Below, piece by piece: positions 10,501-17,375 of a DNA stretch of 39,978 bases. This DNA comes from a virus. The stretch's first letter is position 1. The number at the start of each line of letters is the position of its first letter. A program made the translations under genes and the position numbers. The notes beneath the pieces are model-generated. The model had not been told where the DNA came from and searched no databases. It worked only from the letters and a program-made list of their open reading frames with translations. The stretch spans positions 1 through 39,978 of IMG/VR virus record IMGVR_UViG_3300032242_001030; one strand, 5' to 3'.

Positions 10501-10957
10501 CAATAATTATGCAGATGGTTTAACTCGCTTGGCGCAAGATGGTCATGGGTTTGCTATGTGGGCAACTGGGGAGAAAGACTTTAATCCTCGCACAGATACA
10601 ATTGCGTTTGATAGTTTCTTTGGCGCACCATCTAATTATGACTCACGTCAATTTAGTGCCCTTGAGGGTAAGGTAGAGGAGATGTCTAAGATAATATCTA
10701 CACTACCAAAAGCTAACCCAGAAATGTTTGGACGTTTAGTTGAGGCTAGGCCAGAGATGCTGGCAATAGTGGATGACTACAATAAAACTATAGGTGGCGA
10801 TCTGAAGGATCTAAGGGAGCTTGCAAAGCAAATTAATATTATGCCTGGCCTCTCATATAAAGAGCGTAAAGAAATAATAGATAACATTACACAGGCAGAG
10901 AATTTAGAGAAGTATGCGTTTATTCAACGCATGAAAGCATACGGACTAGAGCCCTAG
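4547..10957 (+). CDS. Giant internal virion / polyvalent-type protein with HEXXH peptidase motif
   Basis: The protein has 2136 residues. The N-terminal 30 (ALPDGNTVEFPDSVTPDKA) match the 'LPDG..VEFPD' opening common in large phage internal proteins. About 130-350 is Ala/Gly-rich and hydrophobic and could interact with membrane. About 360-600 is a Pro/Glu/Thr-rich linker. Residues 951-955 are HEVVH, with E1013 in YEFVSYAMTN as a plausible third zinc ligand, as in the metallopeptidase domains of large polyvalent proteins. From about 1540 onwards the sequence (GMYHTRYNMAFAPVNFVRDA...) resembles the C-terminal LPD38-type region of those proteins. Such proteins are thought to be injected with the DNA and to protect or process the incoming genome. 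No clear ribosome site precedes the ATG, which lies two bases after the upstream stop, so coupled translation is likely. Role inferred; peptidase motif seen directly. Confidence 0.8.
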   Translation: MAYTIALPDGNTVEFPDSVTPDKASEILKKQFPEFGAKEVGIGDYPRVLGSSLLSGIGGLAQFPGQVKGLIQGDFSSNPLWVNQAQKLQEYGQSLKPEGLKTREAIRNKAIEEASKKGFVSELTTAAGQTLTDPALATSFFAEQLPEQLPAILAGILGPEASGSVALARAAAKKAVGEAAKKKAEEEAIKQGVKVGARAAVGTGAIQQGADVGAQTYKDLYDALIEQGASPEKAAAGAINAARAAGASGAIISVLAQNLPGAQAMEKAIIGKVLGKEGTGIGRIAGAGLSALKEIPSEMVEEGGGKFTQNLAMREVNPQQPLMQGVGTAAGLAAAGAGLMGGTVGALTSGKKTPPTNINLPNAPNTEETPTTTEPAGPPRTTAELLAEEAAPAAKEEAAPIEEVKKEAPAKGSVEELQSIIEKTKQDLAKQQDDIAKGAYKSPAHLASKQKIVNDLTRDLTSYEETLAKRLATGETNVREPIAGEGGAGAGVPSGTSTNVPSAEGTTGTETAGMVSAGEAVPSAIAGKEEPSVALTPPKEGEATSVIETTQAKQTEEKGQKTTPAPAPSINPPKAEINKEIRDQESAIGKRYDEERDLSKFADDQSINLYEATSKGTLPPDQQLGSARLNATLKANGLTEPELSDDYDDMSPADQEKDRKRVIDEIATQLESKRSVLPDWTSLTRDAKDVFLANLKNNTPAQREKAREALSSYLKKIKEVQGTPTEVKAAPEAGIYERNRQTYKSKDRLEYPTWDQLTDAQRKIYTDKLLELAPKNKKGKPDIKKTTAEHHDAAFKAVADNLLTEGYIPKPGMTYADVRSMQLKQSEKTSLERAQKEIEEESDTKAVQEEMRKESEVALNKTIPSQKPKFLPESLIKNIKAGKFDALLNYLTSVVKDKSYRAIAKEIQKLGLKTKIKVVDKLPHGDIAVYDPKIDTILTTPEGLQDETMMHEVVHAATTNVIYKYLNYVKKGKKTGGLTLEQIDAAEHLEDIMEAAKEELGAIYPEAFKDLYEFVSYAMTNKSFQDMLREHDTSALSSTMIPESKSLWSEFMTSVIKTLGLLKDFFKGNKPLETVDNLFIETTAAFEKILSPPPEEGLNLKRLPTAQVKQAPPTVERNFDQLVEQQILPEKANVSKIKNYLTSTTGMVKLVSVFQNSRYAIKFWQDALDRAGKIIVDGPKLNNIYTQIALAGGTSKFLYSKFISNPYGDLQNSIGEYVDATGGDVDVALKKLNLFMSAFHEGERRDVKYMMNVPLSTDTVQNLAGTGLNISPANFRDAVLKKIDSGTLKSSQEAVNLRKDLDVVVAKYADPTGHSPAGYKSVDRNSTDYNVIGKMTSNEVETVKKNIDNPEIVNKIRKAVQELHRSTIELNKQSNYWSKPVQDVVDFYGWKDYVPFKGKANAPVGANDDLLNFDSKRRGGDLQEGQNPFGGRESFSENVLIQTLSDAVRSATRAGRKNLTLAIKNAVTPDEKGNKLLHGEVYKTILFSERATVNLDELKGQNVIFHYNENGTIDIIKVDDTAKLEAIRKTYKDTNPIVQQLNNLTSGVGMYHTRYNMAFAPVNFVRDALTNAFYIGISKGAGASADYLGNIAMKVANGGLYKANQIARMYNNGDVKGIEALAKSDKSGYVKDMLEYLERGGMVSFLDGLTVKGGYNNLKTELTSSNTKIALNAFNKFFDGYMDTFELASRVAAYKTMKDQYLRENMSQEAAKTRATDYVKGLANFEQVGEWGKEMGAVFMFFRPAATGAVRAIEALGPMLRSTETAINDLPEHIRNDKDAVAIFRQSHERQREAARAMSMGLAGVGVAFYMLAFAGAGDDDLGRNKVATDDINRWTRYGRIFIPGMKEPLQLPWGYGMGSFAASGAQVAAMMMGHASFKDGFNNILEIGMDSFLPLPQSRINKFDNFPAWLMDSATPSLLRPFFEYQMNMDGLGRKIYSDRRSRMADAYSAGNNIPELWKDAARILYNITDGAIDWTPNTMYFFANNYADGLTRLAQDGHGFAMWATGEKDFNPRTDTIAFDSFFGAPSNYDSRQFSALEGKVEEMSKIISTLPKANPEMFGRLVEARPEMLAIVDDYNKTIGGDLKDLRELAKQINIMPGLSYKERKEIIDNITQAENLEKYAFIQRMKAYGLEP

Positions 10958-11169
10958 CCAACGCGCCAAGTACGTAGACCGAGGAAGCCTTCCTCGGTCG
11001 TTATGTATGACTTAACTCTTATGCCGTGTTTCTTAGCGCTAGTATCTATAACATACATTAACTTAGCAGGGCGCATGGTAGGGATGAAGAAACTATCACC
11101 CACTTCCATCGCCACATAAGGAAACACCCAGTCAGGTTCGTCAGGCAAGTAGTTCTGGGGGTTTTTCAT
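10954..11169 (-). CDS. Small conserved-looking phage protein, unknown function
   Basis: The protein has 71 residues. Its core reads VFPYVAMEVGDSFFIPT, followed by a short helix and a basic beta-like C-terminus. The 'MEVGDSFF.P' phrase recurs in small phage replication-region proteins of unknown function. It overlaps the end of the primase-helicase gene by 29 bp in another frame and ends convergent with the giant virion gene, their stop codons overlapping by two bases. The ATG lacks a strong ribosome site, so translation is probably coupled to the upstream gene. The last third is constrained by a perfect hairpin in the DNA. Confidence 0.7.
   Translation of the reverse strand: MKNPQNYLPDEPDWVFPYVAMEVGDSFFIPTMRPAKLMYVIDTSAKKHGIRVKSYITTEEGFLGLRTWRVG
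10977..10999. terminator. Perfect inverted repeat at convergent gene junction
   Basis: GACCGAGGA - AGCCT - TCCTCGGTC forms a nine-pair GC-rich hairpin, extendable to 11-bp arms around one base. It starts 20 bp after the stop of the giant plus-strand gene and lies inside the 3' end of the opposing minus-strand gene, where it encodes part of its C-terminus. There is no T-run on either side, so a classical intrinsic terminator is not proven. Its place where two long operons collide makes a bidirectional transcription block the most natural reading. Confidence 0.45.
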
Positions 11170-13960
11170 TATTAAATAAATGCGCTATCGGCATCTCTAT
11201 CCTATAAGCATAAACATTAGTAGAACCAAATGCAGTCTTCCAACCTGCCGCCATCTGCTTTTTAACTTTCTCTTTTAGTATCCCTTGCTTTTGCAACTCT
11301 TGCTCAAACCACTTGGGCGCGAGCCTTTGTAATTTAAGATGGTCTTTGATAGCGCTACAAGAAATCCACATGACGTTATCATCTACGTTGGCAGTAATGT
11401 ACAAGGCAAAGTTAGGTTCTGATACCCACTTGTTGTCTCTCATAATCAATGCGTTCTTAATGTTTTTGTTAATGAAATCTCCCAACATGCTCTCAGCTTT
11501 GTTGTCTTGCTCATAAGTTTTTCCAGCAATAAACTTCTCGTACTCTTTGCCGACTGCATTCATGATGCGGTCTAAGTCCCAATCTAGTAGTCCCAACTGT
11601 TTGCAAATAAGTCCAGCTTCTTCGCATCCTGCAAGCATATTTGAAAGGTATCTATACTCAGCATTCTGCGTATACTTTTGCGCCATGTTAAGATACCTAC
11701 CTTTAATACGATTAGGGAAATGCTTTGGGCCTATTTTTAACAACTCTTTGACGAAGATTGGGCCTGCATGACCGTAGTGAGATTTCAAACTCTCAAACAT
11801 ATTCATACCGCGTTCAGCAGTCAACTCATATCCTGGAACCATTGGCTTGACAATATCAGGCTGGAAGTATCTTAGCTGTTCTGCATTGGTATCGCCCTTG
11901 AACATCTCCATCAAATCGCGTGGGTCTGTATTAGTAGTGATAATACCAATGAGTTTTGTGATAAATGCTTGCTCACGTTCCTGACCAGATACGTTCAGTC
12001 TAAGCCTAGGCTGACCATTTGACATGTTATACATCAAATGAGAGAGTACTTTGCCATCAGTATTTGACTGCTCATCTAAGCCATATGGGTTGTTCTTAGA
12101 TATGACCATCCTGTTCATCATCGCGCCCGATGTGGCATCAAACACAGATAAGTTTTCGGGATGCCCCCATATACTCATCGCGCCAAATAACGCACCTGAC
12201 TTACCTGCTCCTGATCCGCCGCACAATACTAAAGCCATACCATTGACGTTCATAAACTCAACCAAGGGAGAGGCGAACCCGCATAAAACAGTAAACGCAT
12301 GTATCTCATACCCAGGGTCTCCAAAGAGTTTCATAATTTTCTTCCACTCTTCTAAGCTGCCTTTCTGTCCAATATGCCTTACGACATTCTTAGCTAAAGG
12401 AGATGATGGGGAATACTGTTCTGTCCCATCTTTGCAGTATTCAGTTGTACCAATAACGTAAGACTCACAGTCCTCAGTTGTCCATCCTTGTTGGTGTCTC
12501 ATAACGTCTGCCCTTTTTATGTTGGTTAAATAAGTTGCCCATTTCATAAGATAACTCGCTAGTTTTGGTGCATGTACTGGTTCAAACTTTAATCCTTGAG
12601 AAAAAAGAACTGCCTTTAGTTTATCGATCGCGCCTATTTCTTTCATAGGCAGTAGGAATTCTCGTGAAGAATCTTTTGGAAAGTCTATTTGCATCAACAT
12701 ACACTCGCCGTCATGCGTACTATATACACGCTGAGTAGGGTATATATCGAATGGTGTTATCAACTCAGGATCATCTTGAATAGTTTTACCGCCTTTAACA
12801 TGCCTTGGTGGTGGCATGTAATAGATGCCTCCATTTACTCCTCTGAAGTAGGGTTGTAAGAAGTCGGGGAAGAATATCTCGTCTTTTCCCTCTTCCCGTA
12901 CTGTGTCCGTCTCGTTTGTTGCGGTGGGTTGTTCTGCCACTCTAAGTACTTTGCCAAGGACGATAGGCCCTGAGATCTGGCCTTTGAAGGGACAGTTTCC
13001 GCAAATTCCTGGGTTAGCTTTGTCAAAGGACTCGCATCCAAATGCCCAGTTCGCGGCGGTGCGAGCTTGTTCGGCCTTTCGTTCTGTGTTGTCGTAGTCG
13101 TAGTCTGGGTGGTCTTCGGATAATAAATGTATGGCTGAAGCGCCATCATTACACCTAACGGCGACAGATAATCCAGCGTACCACAACGGCTCTGGCAAAC
13201 TAGCCGCGTTGACGATGATGTGTTTAATTTGTTCACATCCATTCCCCTCTAAACTTTTTTCCGCAATCGTTGCGAAATTGTATTCAAAATTGTTGTTATA
13301 CTTTTCGTATATGGCTTTAGTGTCAGGGTCTAAACCCTTTTCTACATTAGCTAGATTAAATGCTTGTTTAACTTCACCAAGCGATTTAATTAGTTCATCA
13401 AACTCAGTAGGTTCTGCATCTTGTATGACTGCAACAGGCAACGGCTCACCTTTAAGGTTACGACTGCCAGGGACTCTAAGCACTCGTGCCGCGTCGTTTG
13501 TAACCACAGGATCAACATTAAAATTATGCTCGATGCATAGTTCTAAGAATTTCTCTGCATAAGGTTTCCATATATCAGTTGGTACTTCTTCAGTAAAAGG
13601 CCAGTAGGCATGAATGCCATTACCTGAGTTAACAATAATAGGTTTAGGTAGTACTGTGTCGTCTACAAATTTATGTAGCGCAAGCAGTCCGTCTTCCCAT
13701 TTTTCGTATGGCTTGTTCTCGCCACAATCAACATCAACAAAGAATGAACGCATAAAAATACATTCACCAGCTTTACGTTGTAGTCCCTCAAATGTGCCTA
13801 ACGCAAAAAATGTGTTCCAATTATCAGCATCAAACTCTTCCATAAGTTCAATAGCTTCATCAATAGTCTCAGCCCATTTAGGCTTTGGCCCTTGCTTCAA
13901 ACCGAATACACATATGTTGCCCTGCGTTGGCAATACTTTCTCAAAAAATTGTTTATTCAT
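11141..13960 (-). CDS. Primase-helicase (AEP-type primase plus P-loop helicase)
   Basis: The protein has 939 residues. The N-terminal half carries the archaeo-eukaryotic primase pattern: FFVDVD (D76, D78) as metal-binding acids, SGNGIHAYW (S112-H117) as the nucleotide-binding motif, and NDAARVLRVPGSRN (155-168). About residues 290-335 hold a CGNCPF cysteine pair, possibly a zinc site. The C-terminal half has a Walker A GGSGAGKSG (K587), a DEQS motif and an ITTNTDPR sensor-like segment, resembling DUF927-type replicative helicases. Together these give RNA or DNA primer synthesis and fork unwinding. The start lacks a good Shine-Dalgarno and lies only 12 bp beyond an intrinsic terminator. Primase and NTPase assignments are seen from motifs; the exact family is inferred. 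Confidence 0.88.
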   Translation of the reverse strand: MNKQFFEKVLPTQGNICVFGLKQGPKPKWAETIDEAIELMEEFDADNWNTFFALGTFEGLQRKAGECIFMRSFFVDVDCGENKPYEKWEDGLLALHKFVDDTVLPKPIIVNSGNGIHAYWPFTEEVPTDIWKPYAEKFLELCIEHNFNVDPVVTNDAARVLRVPGSRNLKGEPLPVAVIQDAEPTEFDELIKSLGEVKQAFNLANVEKGLDPDTKAIYEKYNNNFEYNFATIAEKSLEGNGCEQIKHIIVNAASLPEPLWYAGLSVAVRCNDGASAIHLLSEDHPDYDYDNTERKAEQARTAANWAFGCESFDKANPGICGNCPFKGQISGPIVLGKVLRVAEQPTATNETDTVREEGKDEIFFPDFLQPYFRGVNGGIYYMPPPRHVKGGKTIQDDPELITPFDIYPTQRVYSTHDGECMLMQIDFPKDSSREFLLPMKEIGAIDKLKAVLFSQGLKFEPVHAPKLASYLMKWATYLTNIKRADVMRHQQGWTTEDCESYVIGTTEYCKDGTEQYSPSSPLAKNVVRHIGQKGSLEEWKKIMKLFGDPGYEIHAFTVLCGFASPLVEFMNVNGMALVLCGGSGAGKSGALFGAMSIWGHPENLSVFDATSGAMMNRMVISKNNPYGLDEQSNTDGKVLSHLMYNMSNGQPRLRLNVSGQEREQAFITKLIGIITTNTDPRDLMEMFKGDTNAEQLRYFQPDIVKPMVPGYELTAERGMNMFESLKSHYGHAGPIFVKELLKIGPKHFPNRIKGRYLNMAQKYTQNAEYRYLSNMLAGCEEAGLICKQLGLLDWDLDRIMNAVGKEYEKFIAGKTYEQDNKAESMLGDFINKNIKNALIMRDNKWVSEPNFALYITANVDDNVMWISCSAIKDHLKLQRLAPKWFEQELQKQGILKEKVKKQMAAGWKTAFGSTNVYAYRIEMPIAHLFNNEKPPELLA

Positions 13961-13972
13961 AATCGCAGAGAC

Positions 13973-13997
13973 AAAAAGGGCGCGATCCAGTCGCGCC
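13973..13997 (-). terminator. Intrinsic terminator between HTH gene and primase-helicase gene
   Basis: On the minus strand, GGCGCGA - CTGGA - TCGCGCC forms a seven-pair GC stem, followed by CTTTTTG. It lies 14 bp after the HTH gene stop and just before the primase ATG. Transcripts from upstream should largely end here, making primase expression depend on read-through, antitermination or a promoter within the upstream gene. Confidence 0.8.
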
Positions 13998-14010
13998 TCG
14001 ACAATAAAAA

Positions 14011-14325
14011 TTACTTAATTGGACGACCGATCATGTCTTCCACATAAGTACGCGCTTCTTTAAGAGTCTTAGCTGGCAAGACCCCCTTATTTAAATCTTC
14101 CTCCAAAAGTTCAATAAAGACTTCAATCTTTCTACGCTTGCTTGAACGTATAACCCCGCCTCTAAACCACGTATGAATTGTCATACGTGTGGTATCAAAT
14201 ACCTCTGCTACATAAGTAGCTGGCAAGTTAGCAGTTATGCATGTCTTGCCTAAATCAATACCTAACGTGTAGTCCTTAGAAGTTTCTACAAGTTTTTTAT
14301 ACTTGGGGCTATACGGTCTCGACAT
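14011..14325 (-). CDS. Small helix-turn-helix DNA-binding protein
   Basis: The protein has 104 residues. About residues 36-60 read LPATYVAEVFDTTRMTIHTWFRGG, a good helix-turn-helix with a recognition helix ending in W-F-R-G-G and followed by basic residues (RSSKRRK). The C-terminus is helical and charged. A transcriptional regulator of the replication operon is the likely role, although a replication accessory is possible. The gene starts at the stop of the ssDNA-binding candidate and is followed at once by an intrinsic terminator, so it closes this operon. Confidence 0.7.
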   Translation of the reverse strand: MSRPYSPKYKKLVETSKDYTLGIDLGKTCITANLPATYVAEVFDTTRMTIHTWFRGGVIRSSKRRKIEVFIELLEEDLNKGVLPAKTLKEARTYVEDMIGRPIK

Positions 14326-15161
14326 TACTTCTTAGTCCACTTTTTAACAATGTTACTAACGTCTTCCGCTTTCTCAAGCATAGGCTTCTTCACATCACGT
14401 TTTGTGGGCTCAGACATTTCCTCCTGTGCCACATCATCGATAGGCGCATCTGACTGGTAAACAGTTAACTTAACTGCATTCTCAGCGGCTTGTGATTTGC
14501 TTTGTCTAATAATGATAGGTTTAATATCATCGTCTACTGCGCTAACGGCAGAAAACAACAACTTAGGAGTTGATGAATTAATATCAAACTCCATCTTGGT
14601 CACAACGCGCCCAGCGGATACGTTATTGTTTGCAAGCATCTGCACATAAGGTCTGAATGGACGCTTTCCATTTACTTCCTCACCGAAAGCACTTGTCCCA
14701 GGAAGTACCAACTGATGCACTTGTCCTGCTGGATCATTAGGCAATACAACTGCGGTTCTCCATGATAGACGGCATGCTGATCCGATACCGCCTTGGCCTG
14801 ATCCTTTTACAGAATTGGGACATGACTCGCATGAATGTGCGATCGGATTCTTTACCTCGGGGTCAGGATTTTTAGAATCGTTAGACCAACAAGCTGGGGA
14901 CACTCTCACACCTTTCTTATAAACAGAGTTATAAAAAGTACGTGATGGGGTATGTGACATCTTAACAAAGATGACATTCATGTTGTTGTCTGTATTGACG
15001 CTAATCTCTTTACCGCCTACAAACTTACGAAATACTCTACCATCGATAGAAATACGTACATTACCTTTGGTTGCGCCACCTGCAACAGCAAGCGTGTCTT
15101 CGTCAAGACCAAGTTCTACCAAATTACCGTTACCTAAAATGTTTGCGAGTTCGTTACTCAT
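14325..15161 (-). CDS. Candidate ssDNA-binding protein with four-cysteine motif
   Basis: The protein has 278 residues. The N-terminal half is beta-rich (VRISIDGRVFRKFVGGKEI, then NMNVIFVKM). Four cysteines, C91, C111, C114 and C130, in PACW...SCESCP...SACR could bind zinc, as in some phage ssDNA-binding proteins. The last 60 residues are acidic and then lysine-rich (VKKWTKK at the end), resembling a flexible tail. Its position between an AEP primase and a SNF2 helicase, beside the DNA polymerase, fits a single-strand-binding protein. The name is inferred from context and architecture, not from a motif unique to that family. An AAGGA site precedes the ATG. Confidence 0.55.
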   Translation of the reverse strand: MSNELANILGNGNLVELGLDEDTLAVAGGATKGNVRISIDGRVFRKFVGGKEISVNTDNNMNVIFVKMSHTPSRTFYNSVYKKGVRVSPACWSNDSKNPDPEVKNPIAHSCESCPNSVKGSGQGGIGSACRLSWRTAVVLPNDPAGQVHQLVLPGTSAFGEEVNGKRPFRPYVQMLANNNVSAGRVVTKMEFDINSSTPKLLFSAVSAVDDDIKPIIIRQSKSQAAENAVKLTVYQSDAPIDDVAQEEMSEPTKRDVKKPMLEKAEDVSNIVKKWTKK

Positions 15162-15173
15162 TTTTACTATTCC

Positions 15174-15590
15174 TTAAACTAATGTTTCACTGGTTGTTGA
15201 TGCCTTACGTACTACAATGTCGTACTCACGTAAGTTATTTATTCCTGGAGGTAGGCCATCGCTTTCTCTCTCAGTTATAAATTCTTTAAAGTTCTTTTGA
15301 TGGATGCGTCTTTCAAGCAAATCAATTGAACCTTCTTGTTCTATAAACTTTTTAAAGTTATCCCAATCTGTACAGTAGTATCGATCCTTGACTTGGCGCG
15401 TTACTGTACCGCTATCTGTTTTAAAACCATTTTGATTGTTCTCGTTGCATATTGCTAAAAGGGCAACCTTTATGGCTTCCATTGCTTCTTTAAACTCATC
15501 ATCTTTAGATTCATACTCAGCTTTTAAATGCTCTCGTATTTTTCTTATTTGAAGATAGTCTCTTACTAACTCTTCTGTGTTATTCATCAT
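15174..15590 (-). CDS. Coiled-coil replication-region protein, unknown function
   Basis: The protein has 138 residues. Residues 5-45 form a charged helix likely to be coiled coil. The middle reads KTDSGTVTRQVKDRYYCTDWDNFKKF, and the end contains LLERRIHQKNFKEF and LPPGINNLREYDIVVRK. I have seen this organisation in phage genes next to ssDNA-binding proteins and helicases, but no function is established. GGAGTTAG precedes the ATG, and the start overlaps the end of the helicase gene by 11 bp, so the two are translationally coupled. Confidence 0.7.
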   Translation of the reverse strand: MMNNTEELVRDYLQIRKIREHLKAEYESKDDEFKEAMEAIKVALLAICNENNQNGFKTDSGTVTRQVKDRYYCTDWDNFKKFIEQEGSIDLLERRIHQKNFKEFITERESDGLPPGINNLREYDIVVRKASTTSETLV

Positions 15591-17148
15591 CTAACTCCTG
15601 TTTGTATAGGTCTACCAATTTTGCGTGCATATCGACCTTGCCTTGTAGCATGCGATACATACGTCTTTCCACCTCAGACCCTTGAAGGTGAATTACTGTC
15701 ATCTTGTTCTTCTGTCCAACTCGATCAATTCGAGCTATGCATTGTAAATAAGTTTCTACCGACATTACAGGCGACCAAAAAATAACTGTGTCGGCGGCTG
15801 TTAGGGTTACCCCGTGAGATGCAGACTGAGGCTGAATCAATAGCACGTGGGGATTCTCTGCCGTTTGAAAACTATTGAAGATCCGAGCCCGTTCGCTAGC
15901 TGGTACATCTCCAGAGATAATCGCATTGGATACATGGTTCTTCACCAAGTGCTTCTGAACTACTTCGATCGTATGCTTATATGGAATGAAAATGATTACT
16001 TTGTTAAGCGCCTCGTCCAATACTTCTTGTAATACATTTAGTCTAGGTGATATATCAAACTCAATAATGTTGCGATCGTCTGTATATACTGCGCCACCTG
16101 ACAGTTGTAATAATTTAGTTAAAGCCGCCGCCGCGTTGACAGTACTAATTGTTTCTCCCGCCGCTTCGATCTGCATTTCTTTAACTAATTCTTTGTAATA
16201 GGCAGTTGCTTGTCCTGTTAATGGAACTTCTCTTGTTTGATAAATGACTTCTGGTAAGTCTAAGCATTGTGCTTTCTCATAGCGTATGGCGGGTTGAAGC
16301 GCCTTGAATACTGCATCCTTTGCATTTGGTTTGGGATGCCATTTAAATGGGGTAATTTGGGTCATCACAGTATCTTTCCAAGCAGTTACATACTTGGGTA
16401 CTCCTGACGGATTGATGATCCTAGCGAGGCCAAAAGCATCTACTGGAGATTGAGATGCGGGTGTTCCTGTCATCATCCATACATAGGTGCTCGGTCGGAT
16501 AAGTTTGCTGAGAGATTTCCAACGCAGGGTCGTTGCGTTCTTGTAAGCGTTTGCCTCATCAACAATGATTAGATCAAACTCTGCTTGATGAAGTGTGGCC
16601 AGCTCCGAATTGACTCCATCGTAGTTTATAACTACAAATTCATAAGTCCCTTGAATAACTTTCTTGCGTTTTTTAGAAGAACCATGTGCAATTGCACATG
16701 TCCTATGCATCGCAGTTTTAAAAAGGTCTGCTTGCCACGCGCTCTGCATAATTGATAATGGGCAAATGACCAATACTCTTTTTACTAAGCCTTGGTTCAT
16801 TAGATAGTCCGCCGCCCATATAGCCGCCGATGTTTTGCCTGTACCCGCTTCGTTGAAACAGAACGCGCGTTTATGAATCGTGAGAAATCGAGCCGTATCT
16901 TTTTGATGGTTGAATGGCTGAAACATCCCAGGCCATGAGTAGTCACGTTCGATAGGAGATGGAATCTTAAAGGTTGTATCAAGCAAGCGCGCTAGCCGTT
17001 GCATCTCTTGGATGCCCCAGTAAACAACCACTTCAGAATGGTTGTCCTTTGCGCCGATGATTTCACTTTTCTCAATATGAGTTGTGATGTATTGCGCCAC
17101 GTCATGTGAGCAATGGAAATGAATCGCGGTGTCGTCTACAATTTGCAT
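15580..17148 (-). CDS. SNF2-type superfamily 2 helicase/ATPase
   Basis: The protein has 522 residues. Motif I is NEAGTGKT (K105), motif II is IVDEANAYKN (DEAN at 197-200 where DEAH is usual), motif III is MMTGTPAS (about 226-232), and motif VI is QCIARIDRVGQKNK near residue 470. 'LTAADTVIFWSP' and the RIDRVGQ signature are typical of SNF2/RapA-like ATPases. It probably translocates along duplex DNA to remodel forks, branched intermediates or bound proteins. It is the first gene after a strong promoter and a leader of about 190 nt. Phage proteins of this type are common in replication operons. Confidence 0.9.
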   Translation of the reverse strand: MQIVDDTAIHFHCSHDVAQYITTHIEKSEIIGAKDNHSEVVVYWGIQEMQRLARLLDTTFKIPSPIERDYSWPGMFQPFNHQKDTARFLTIHKRAFCFNEAGTGKTSAAIWAADYLMNQGLVKRVLVICPLSIMQSAWQADLFKTAMHRTCAIAHGSSKKRKKVIQGTYEFVVINYDGVNSELATLHQAEFDLIIVDEANAYKNATTLRWKSLSKLIRPSTYVWMMTGTPASQSPVDAFGLARIINPSGVPKYVTAWKDTVMTQITPFKWHPKPNAKDAVFKALQPAIRYEKAQCLDLPEVIYQTREVPLTGQATAYYKELVKEMQIEAAGETISTVNAAAALTKLLQLSGGAVYTDDRNIIEFDISPRLNVLQEVLDEALNKVIIFIPYKHTIEVVQKHLVKNHVSNAIISGDVPASERARIFNSFQTAENPHVLLIQPQSASHGVTLTAADTVIFWSPVMSVETYLQCIARIDRVGQKNKMTVIHLQGSEVERRMYRMLQGKVDMHAKLVDLYKQELDDE

Positions 17149-17340
17149 ACTGCCCTTAACTGGATTTAAAACTTTTAACGAATAGGGAGCACGCTCCCTA
17201 TACGGCTAATCCTGACGTGATAACTAAAACTGGAGGAGAAAGTTCACCGATTAACTGATGCGGTTTTGGGAGAAAGCAACTGCAAGCCCTGACGATCCAC
17301 TCACACCTTATGACCGATCGGTTTAAGTCCGATAACTGAT
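17149..17340 (-). promoter_or_regulatory. Long, possibly structured 5' leader of the SNF2 operon
   Basis: About 190 nt separate the predicted transcription start from the SNF2 ATG, with no open frame of interest. Read on the minus strand, ATCAGTTATCGG is repeated later as ATCAGTTAATCGG about 80 nt downstream. CGTCAGG occurs twice and CTTTCTCC twice, so the leader looks like two diverged copies of one unit. A palindrome CCGATCGG lies in the first unit. Near the gene is the perfect dyad ATAGGGAGC-N2-GCTCCCTAT (17182-17201). It could act as an attenuator, an RNA switch or an operator. No known riboswitch class was recognised. Confidence 0.45.
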
Positions 17341-17347
17341 ATTTCTT

Positions 17348-17375
17348 ATTATAAGGACTAAATCCTATTTGTCAA
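17348..17375 (-). promoter_or_regulatory. Near-perfect sigma70 promoter for the SNF2 operon
   Basis: TTGACA (17370-17375, minus strand), a 16-bp spacer, then TATAAT (17348-17353) match both consensus hexamers exactly. The TGA inside the -35 box is also the stop codon of the HNH-like gene. The spacer contains AGGA-N5-TCCT, a small dyad that could be an operator between the two hexamers. Expected start is about 17341. Confidence 0.85.

Noticed and set aside
12835-13242. A 135-residue same-strand open frame inside the primase-helicase gene
   Set aside because: It lies wholly within a gene with clear motifs in another frame, and has no start signals.
17149-17340. A tRNA or known riboswitch in the leader
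   Set aside because: No cloverleaf with CCA-like end or anticodon arm could be laid out and no known riboswitch motif was recognised.
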